A stretch of 64,000 nt of DNA. Origin: Xestospongia bergquistia. Its lineage: Eukaryota; Porifera; Demospongiae; Haplosclerida; Petrosiidae. The DNA lies in assembly GCA_963965975.1 (NCBI GenBank), contig OZ014421.1, positions 2,903,001 to 2,967,000 on the forward strand. The letters run 5' to 3'. The position numbers were made by a program, and so were the translations under genes. How positions within the stretch are numbered: the stretch's first letter is position 1; every line of letters starts with the position of its first letter. Below the pieces are notes generated by a model that was given only the letters and a program-made list of their open reading frames with translations, ran no database searches and was not told where the DNA came from. This document shows, one piece after another, positions 27,701 through 36,700 of this stretch.

Positions 27701-30700
27701 CTTCTTGAATGTATCTATCATCCATTTCATGCTACTAGCATCTTCACTAACAAGAACACAAACTCCTATGATTTCACTTTGTCCATTTAAATCTTCACAC
27801 AAGAGTAAGTACGTTGGTAGACCAAGTTCCAACAGCTTGTATGTAGTATCGATAAATATTAACTCAGGGTAAGCTTCAAATGCTTGTTTTATTAGGGAAT
27901 CCTGAAAGAAAGACCTTTAAAATTCTTATCTTCATCAGAATAGACTTCCACACTTGTACCTATAGTACACAAATCAGGTAATGGAAATATTCTAGATTAA
28001 GAACATGTACATGTAGAACATACTGTAATGTACATTTGCTAGCTATCAAAACTACTGCCTTGGTTAATATAGTAATTATACATACCATACTTCTCTATTA
28101 GCACTTTGATAGTTGTATGCAAATCATTCCTTGACTGCCCTTTCTTTGAATCAAGTGATATTTTTGACAGATCCTTTAGAAACACAATCTTTCCTGTCTC
28201 TTGACATAATTGTTGTTGGAGCATCATCTTCTTGTTGACTCTCATATATAACAGTTTTGCTGCTTTGTCTTTTTCTTCTTTATCAAGGTGTCTTTGGTGA
28301 GGAAGGTGCTTAAATAGTCCCTATATAACATTGCCACAAGTCATGTTAAAACTAAAACCATTCCAATGCTTACCTGTGATATTTCATGGTTTTGCTCAGT
28401 GGAAATATTCATCACTTCTGAGGCAGCACAACTTACATTAACACGAAAGGTAATATGTGCTGGGCAGTCACGTTAAAATGTACTGTGAATAAAAATCATT
28501 ATCATCAGCAGATGTGACAATTGCTCTTATTAAGTTCATCTAATCCCTTTTCCTGTAGCTTTGAAGGACTGCCCTCCATATATACAGCAGTGCTTTATCT
28601 CGTAACATCTTAGTTTGGGCTTTTGTTCTTTTCAAACCTGTTCTTTGCGGCCATAATAGTTCTAGCATTTCCTTTCTAAAGTTCCACACAGTTTACAGAT
28701 TTATAATCGTTCAGTTTGGTCTCCACTTCTGTAAAACTGTAGAATAGATCACCAATATTGCAAGATAGAGCCATTTTCAATCACTTGCACCAATGTTGCT
28801 AGGCAACGGTCAAATTTAACGCTTTATTCACTGTTAACGGTAATAAAAGAACAAAAGTTTCGATCCAGGTAACGGTAGGTTAGCCACAGCGATAATAATA
28901 AGCTGACAACATTCCATTTCCATGAAATATTTCTTTGTTAGTCATAGTATAGTTTCTTGTTAACCTCATTTGATTCATTATGTATAGAATAGACTTAGTC
29001 TCGCGTAGCCAGCCCCTCCCTCTCGGGAAGGGTCTGGTCAACTGTAAGTATAGCTCTCAATCAGAGAACTACCGGAAATCCGGTAGTCGATAAGTGGTGT
29101 TAAGAGGGAGGAGGGCAAACACCAACTTTAAAATTGCTGACTCAACAGAAGCACAATGCCAGATACGCAAGCAGTTCTCTAAAGCTTTTCGGTACTTTTT
29201 AGTATAAACGAGTTCAGCAGGCTCCTTTGTTCTGCCCTATGCAAAGCGCCATGATGTTTACAAATAACCAATGCTTTCATCAATTGAGTTGTAATAAGTT
29301 ATAACCTTCGAAACTGTCATGGATAATCGAGAAGCTGCAATTCAAGCTGCTGCTACTAGACTAGGAGTTACACTTAAGGAACCTGCCTGACATACTGCTT
29401 TATACCAGTAAACTTCATGGCACTTTGCATAGGGCAGAACAAAGGAGCCTGCTGAAAGGTCATGTCTGGCATTGTGCTTCTGTTGAGTCAGCAATTTTAA
29501 AGTAGATGTTTGCCCTCCTCCCTCTTAACACCACTTATCGACTACCGGATTTCTGGTAGTTCTCTGGTAGTTCACAGTTGACCAGACCCTTCCCGAGAGG
29601 GAGGGGCTGGCTACGCGATGACTTAGCCTGTCTCAAATATTAATCTCCATCTACAAGTACTTGTGTGCTTGGGAGGAGTCCATGTAGTCTTTTTTACATC
29701 TAGGATATAGTTTACTCTCATTTGGACCAACAAACTGGTAATCTGTAAAAATAACAACCATTGTTGTTGACAATACTGTTAATCAATGGTCAACAAACCT
29801 CATTGATATCAGTATAAAAGATTTCATACCATGCAATAACCTTGTAATTTATCTAACAGCATTACTTTGTACTCACTACTTGACCTACTTCACCTTTTCT
29901 TGACTTGTGACATCCTCCATTATCTTGCTAATCAGTCAACCCTCTTTGTCATAATGTAACACGTGATGAAATAAGAGATAAAATATATTTTCAGATTTTC
30001 ATAGGACTTGTATAATTCCATTATGAGCCAACAGCTATTAGGATTAGTTCTAGAATATTTCTCAATATAATATTCATATTTTCTTTATTTTTATGAAAAC
30101 AATGATCTATCACACTATAGTATGCTGGCATATAATAAACTACAAAAATGTAATCCATTTTATACATGTGAATAACAAATTCAATGAAATTCCATGCAGA
30201 TTTTTATCGATTAGTGCATGCCTCTTTTCTATTTCTTCATTATTTAAGAGGCTTAATAAATAGGTTTCTACCAAGATTTTTTTGGCAATAACACAGCACC
30301 TAAACCAAAAGATGATGCAATAGCTGATACCTTTATGTCATCACTCATATATATTTAATTTTGGGTTTCTTGTTTTGACAGTTGTAACTTTTTGAGATCA
30401 TCACATATTCCCTAACTGTCCATGACCAAAAATCTTCATGTGGCTTTGACCAAACATACATTTGTCTGAGTTCAATTTTTATTCGAACAGTTTCGAACTA
30501 ATGTAATACTACCATCAATCGAGTATTTCATTCTGTCTGATTACCTTAAAAGATTAAAACATTTTCCATCTGACAGAGGACATCATTCAGACCTTCTACG
30601 GTTTGATTTATTCTTTCTGAAAATGCTCTGAAGCACTAGAGATATCAAATGGGTAATTTATTGAAATAGTGACATCCAGTGTGAGTTATAGATGTAGTCA

Positions 30701-33700
30701 ATGGGCAAAATTCTTTAGTAGATTGGTTGATATCAAGCCTACCGAACATAGTAGCTCTTGAAAGTTGACCAAGTTTCTTGTATACCCTTGTAAGAAGGTA
30801 TGTCTCTCGAATGACATTTTAATTGAGTGGCTTCAAATTTTCAATGTAGTTTTTCTTTGGAATGACCACCATCCCTCTCTGCACACCATTCTCAAGGAAT
30901 GTCTACCTTGGACATGACTACTAATGACTCCATCTGCTAGAAATCCATTTCCTTTTTGCTTTTGAGTGAAAGTGGTAGTCTTCTCCATGTAAAGAGAGCA
31001 GAGGGCTCTTTCAACTCAATTAAAGTTGTATTTGTCTCCTAAGCTTCCTAGTCCTTTAAACAATTTTGGAAAGGTTTGGTAAATATTAGAGTTGTAGTCA
31101 TTTAAGTCTATAGTGTCAGTCTTATTAGTGTCATCTACAAGTACAAGTACAAGGAAAAATTAGTGTTGACAATATTGGCTCTATATTCCAAAGTACAGGG
31201 CTCTTAACCATTGAAATTGCTACAATTTCAAGAAAAGTTACTGTTTGAATGGTTATTCCCCATGTAACTGTATATCTCACATATCAGTTGCAATCTGTAA
31301 ATTTAGACAATTTTAAGGTTTAACATCATCATCTACAGAATTACTTATGCAATATCTCATTATTTCTTTCACAATTAAAGTAACTAAAAAAACATGCCTG
31401 ACCATATCACTGGTTTTGATATGTATAATATGATAATGTTCTTATTGTGACAATATTTTGACATGATATTTAATAAAAGTTAGCTTTATGTATTATATGA
31501 CAACAAATATTAACAATTTACTTTTAAAACAGTTATTATGATCAAATGGATTTTACTAAGTAATTGACTATAAATGTATGTCTCTCATTTAAGAAAGTAA
31601 GAAAAGTAATTATTGGTTCAAATGTTATTCTTTAAAATTATAGTATTTTCTGTATTTTACCAACAATAGGGTCATGCTTTCATGATCTGTTTATCAAACA
31701 CAATCATTTTTGCTCACCTGATCAATGAAAATTGTCTTATCTATGCTATTAATACACATGTTATCATAACTATTTATATAGAGTGCATAGTTGATACACA
31801 TGCATGTGATCCAAAACATCTCCCTTTCAAAATTATCCTTGTGAATATAATGCTAAATTAAAGTAACTGTCATATATTCATCTGACTAAAAAGATAGATA
31901 ATAATAAATCATCTAACATAGTGTGGTATCTGATTATGTAACAATTTCTGTAATAACTTTGTCTACATTAATACATTGTATTGTAAAAGTAACTATAACT
32001 TGGTATTTGTGCACAATGACAAGACATCTGAAAAAACACAACATCTAATTTGACTGAATGCTGTGCCTTGTTTGTGGACATATTTTCTTATTTGTCTTTC
32101 CTAAACACACTGGTAGAACTGTTTTGTCTTTATTACATCATTCACTATTTAAAAAAAAATACACAATTTAAAATGCTAGGTCTTATCAATGATTACAAGT
32201 ACTTTAAAAGCAGACAAACAAAATACATGTATAATTATATATAATAAATTAACATAATGATTATATTCATTAGCAAGTTTCCCACATTTTCTGAATATTA
32301 TAGTGTTATTACTTTGGAATGAGAAGCTGATTTTTGTTACTATTAAACGAATTACTAAAATTTTGTAATACAAAGAAGCTAAAATCATTAGTTTCAAAAA
32401 TCATTAAAGAGGGGAACATACTAGGAATAGATAATATAGAATTGTAAAATCTCATTAAAAATCATTCATTATAGATTGATGTATTCTTTACAGTTTACAA
32501 CATGATATCATAAGAAATGTGAGATAAGAGCGTGCAGATCCTACTTAAATAAATACTTCTCATATTTCTTTTATCTCAGTGTTGTTACTATTTTTAAACC
32601 ATACAGAAGTTACACCAACACATATAAGTATGTCCATTGCAAAATCATCCATAATAGCTGCCAAAGTTTGTATGTTATTATCTTGACTTATTTTTAGTGT
32701 ATCAGTAAATATATATTACTTTTTTGTTGGCATGAAAACTTTAGTTTGGGATAGTCTATGGATTACAATTGTGTTCACATAAATTCATGAGTGTTCTAAT
32801 AATAGTAACAGCTCTAAGATGTGCAAAAAATTCGATTTATAAGAAGTCATCATTCGTATAGGTGTTATGAACTCCTCTCCTGCATTTTTGTTGGCTCCTG
32901 CCCTGTCAAGAGCATGTTCATCAATTAAAGTGTATTGTCACATATTATTTCCTTATAATTGTAGTGATCCAACTAGAGATGTTCATAATAATGCAATAAA
33001 CTTATAACACACCTGTGTCAGGATAATATTGCTTACTTCAAAGTTATCAAAAATTCAATTCCTAATTGCTACATAAAACAAACTTTTGTCCATTTTGACA
33101 ATTATAAAATTGTCACTTAATTTATAGTCTTTTATTAGCTATTACAATATTATATCTTCAGTTATAATATTTTTATTTGAACAATATTACTATTTACAGT
33201 TTACTTTATTAGTTTGTTTGATATCATCAAGTATATATACATCTATTATGACAATTGTATATGATGTAATGGAATACTAATAAACTAACAGTACATTGAT
33301 GACTTATGTATCAACTCATATCAGTAATAAATACACTATTGATCTAGTTATAAGAAGATTACTTGTTCACTATACTCTTCATGCAAAATTATATAAATAC
33401 AAACAATTTTGCATTTATATTTTCATATTAATTTACACATAATTACGTTTCACTCAGGATGGTATGACTCCAGCTGAATGCGCTCATAGTAGAGGCTATG
33501 GAGACATGGCAAGGCTAATAATAGATGAAGGTATGTATTTCATAATTTGGGACAATAACTTTGTCATTTACGACAACTTCATTTTCTTTGTAAAGTTTAT
33601 ATTATTGTAGAACTGTTTTATATAATGTTCTAAATTGTTTATAGATTATAAACTTTTATAATTACTTCTTTACATTGTTTTACTTAAATATACAGTCTTT

Positions 33701-36700
33701 AAGAGTTATATATTACTTATAACTACACGTTTAGAATAATATAATTATTGTGTAATTCTATGGTATTAATTATATAGCAACTATTATGCTGCAATAAGTT
33801 ATGCCCAATTTTTTAAATAAATGACACTAATTAGCAGTAATGTGTTGGTGATTATAATATGATGTTCATATTTTTCATTTCTTACTTACAAGTTTCATAA
33901 AGCAATGGAATAATTATATATAATAAGTATACATTATCATACTAATACATTATGATTATGGTCCATGTTAGAGTACATACTACTAAATTAGAGTTTGATG
34001 TTATTGCAATTAACAGATTTTGCTATTACAATTGAAATTATAGGACATAAGGTTTCTTAATTAATAAAATTAATAGTAATGTATAGTTTCTTATATATAT
34101 ATATTTATACACAAAACAGTACACTAGAATATTGCATTGGTGTGATTAGTATACCAACATACTGCTAACATAATACTTTCTTCTATAATTATTCTAATAT
34201 TGTTTTGTTTCTTTATTACAGCGTTACAACGGCTTTTCAGACGTGGTGTCCAAAAAGGAAAAGTTCAATTAACTAACATGAGACTAGTTCTAATGGGACC
34301 ACCTTGTGTTGGTAAAACAGCATTCAAGTCACTTCTGTTCAACTGGAATGCACCTAGATTTCACAATAGTACAGCATTAGCGACAAGACCTGTACGAGCT
34401 TTAGAGAGGGTGGCAGGACGCAATGAAGGAAAGATATGGGAAAGAGTTACCAGTCTTGACTTGCTGAGGATGCTCTCAGATGCTATTCATGAGCTAGAAC
34501 AAGATTTACAACAGGAAACAGATGATGCTATTTCAGAAGATGCTAGTGAAACAATAATATCTACAGAATCACATGAAGAGATCGTGACTGATGAAACTAG
34601 CATCACTGGGTTGACAAACCAAAATGTAAAAAGTTACAACGCCGCTTTACCATCACCTACTGCAGTATCATCAACCATATCAGAAAAAGATGTCAATGAG
34701 CTAGATACTGATATTGATACTACTATACAACCCAACCAACCAGAGAAGGAAACCAAGGTTTTCACTACCATTCATATGTCTTCAAGCAACACAACAATCT
34801 CATCAGATGAAGCTACAAGACCTGCAGGTTCTAGTGCCAGTCCAGCTAAAGAGTTATCATCTTATAGCATAGAAATGAATTCCGATAAATATTCTAGAGA
34901 TTTAGCAAGCATTTTAGCAGAGCACAATAAAACACAAAATCGCCACAAAGCCACATGGATAAATGTTCTTGATAGTGGTGGTCAGCCACAATTTGCTGAT
35001 GTATCACGAGCATTTATTCGTGGTAATACCATAAATATAATCTGTACAAAGTTAACAGAAAGCCTCTTTGAGAAGCCTCAGTTTTGCTACTCACTGAATG
35101 GTAAGTTACTCAATCAACCCAGTGAGTTACAGATGAACAACCTACAACTGATAGAGCATTTTGTTCGTTCAATTGTTTCTTCTAAAAATGCAGTAGTTGT
35201 AAAAGGAAACAAAAGCTCACCACTTTTTATGATCATTGGCACTTGCTATGATAAGATTAAGGGTGTTAGAAAAGTATTCTATGAGTCATTAGAATTTAAG
35301 AATGAGCAGCTACTATCTACTCTTAGTGAATTTCATGATCATTTTATATTTCCTAAAGATGATCCGAAAAAGCTCATATTTCCTGTTGATAATCTTTGTT
35401 GGTGGAATCGAAAGAAAATATCATCTTCTCTTCGACAGCATATTATGTCCTATCAGAAAGAAATTGCCATCGCTGCACCCATACCAGTACGTTGGTATAT
35501 GTTTGAATTGCGTTTGAAAGAGGAAGCATCACAAGAGGATCATGGAATAATTTCATTAGAATCGTGCTGTGGTATTGGAGTTAGTCTTGGCATGGATGAA
35601 AATGATGTCAAGAAGTCATTATCCCACTTACATACCATGGCCTTGTTCCTGTATTTTCCAATTGTCCTTCATAATGTAATCTTTACTAATCCTCAATATC
35701 TCCTTGACATGCTCTCAGCATTGATACGTGTGTCATTTGTAGACTCCTTAGAGGATATTTTACTTAAGGGTAAGTCTATAGCACTAGACACACAGCGAGC
35801 ATTTCGTGAATTTGGAGTATTTGAAGAATCTTTACTAGATAGTGTTTGCCTACCATTTGTTTGTTCTGTTTTTACAAAGCATGCCTTTTTAATGTTGCTT
35901 CAATATTTGCATATCATCACACCACTCTCAACAACTGATGGGGTCAAGCGCTATTTTATGCCAGTAGTATTGCCACCTCAACAGGCAAATGAGAAAGATA
36001 TTGTTCTTTTTCAAAGAAAATGTGATCCAATGATAATTACATTCAGAAGTAAAGTTGTTCCTCAGGTGAGTAATGTAATTGTTCTAAAATCTCAACAATC
36101 ATTTAATTTGTTAATGTTAAAGCATTCTTCTATAAATTGGTATAATTTCTGCAAATTTCTTTTGAAAATTAATACAAATTAATTATAAGAGCATTTTGTA
36201 TTTTTAGGGTGTGTTTCCAGCTGTTGTTGTTGCTCTTGTTGACAGAACAGAAAGTCCACAATTTGATATAGATAGTTGTTCAATTGCTTTTCCAAGACAA
36301 CTTCGTTATGCTGTTTTACTTTATTCTGAAGATTTATTTGGTTCTGTCCTACTAGTTGATCGAATGTATTGGATTGAGGTCTACTACAATGGTGTAACTA
36401 AAAATTGCTTTAAATTGCGCAAAGTCATCTGTGAAGCTATATCAGCTTGTACTGATATATTAGCATATGATGAAGGGGCACTCAAAGCTGAAGTAACTAT
36501 ACCTTGTAAACAAGAGCACATACAAAGTCAACACAAGTTACATCCAGTTATTATATCATGGAATGATGATCCACCTTTATTAAGATGCAGTATTGAAAAA
36601 CAGCTCCCAACACTTGAATTAACTGATGAAAGACAAACCTGTTGGCTAATTGGTAGGTTATAAATGTTACCTTATCTAATATTGACATTTCTTTGTCCTT

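Larger units (their letters stand above)
25339..28890 (-). mobile_element. MULE DNA transposon, copy 2 (fuller)
   Basis: Inverted repeats of roughly 110 bases bound the element. The left reads gctgtggctaacctactgg... and the right, reversed, gctgtggctaacctaccg; both continue to a gcttagaaac / gcctagcaac segment. The minus-strand coding relics in order from the right are a SWIM/MULE-type N-terminal part, the catalytic fragment at 27464-27832, an acidic DDDTSGSEDECDQG region at 26400-26489 and a C-terminal PHD-like finger at 25525-25743. Several stops and shifts break it. No clear 9-base target duplication could be read. Confidence 0.72.
23230..28930. repeat. Large tandem duplication, second copy
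   Basis: Second copy of 16978-22470, containing ankyrin exon 4 and the more complete MULE. The spacer 22470-23230 is itself a match to 9570-9960 and 12300-12650, so the repeat continues into older units. Confidence 0.75.

Noticed and set aside
34200..34221. ATG at 34200 as start of an independent GTPase gene
   Set aside because: The 22 bases are the end of an intron (ttgtttctttattacag); the phase joins perfectly to the ankyrin exon at 33458.
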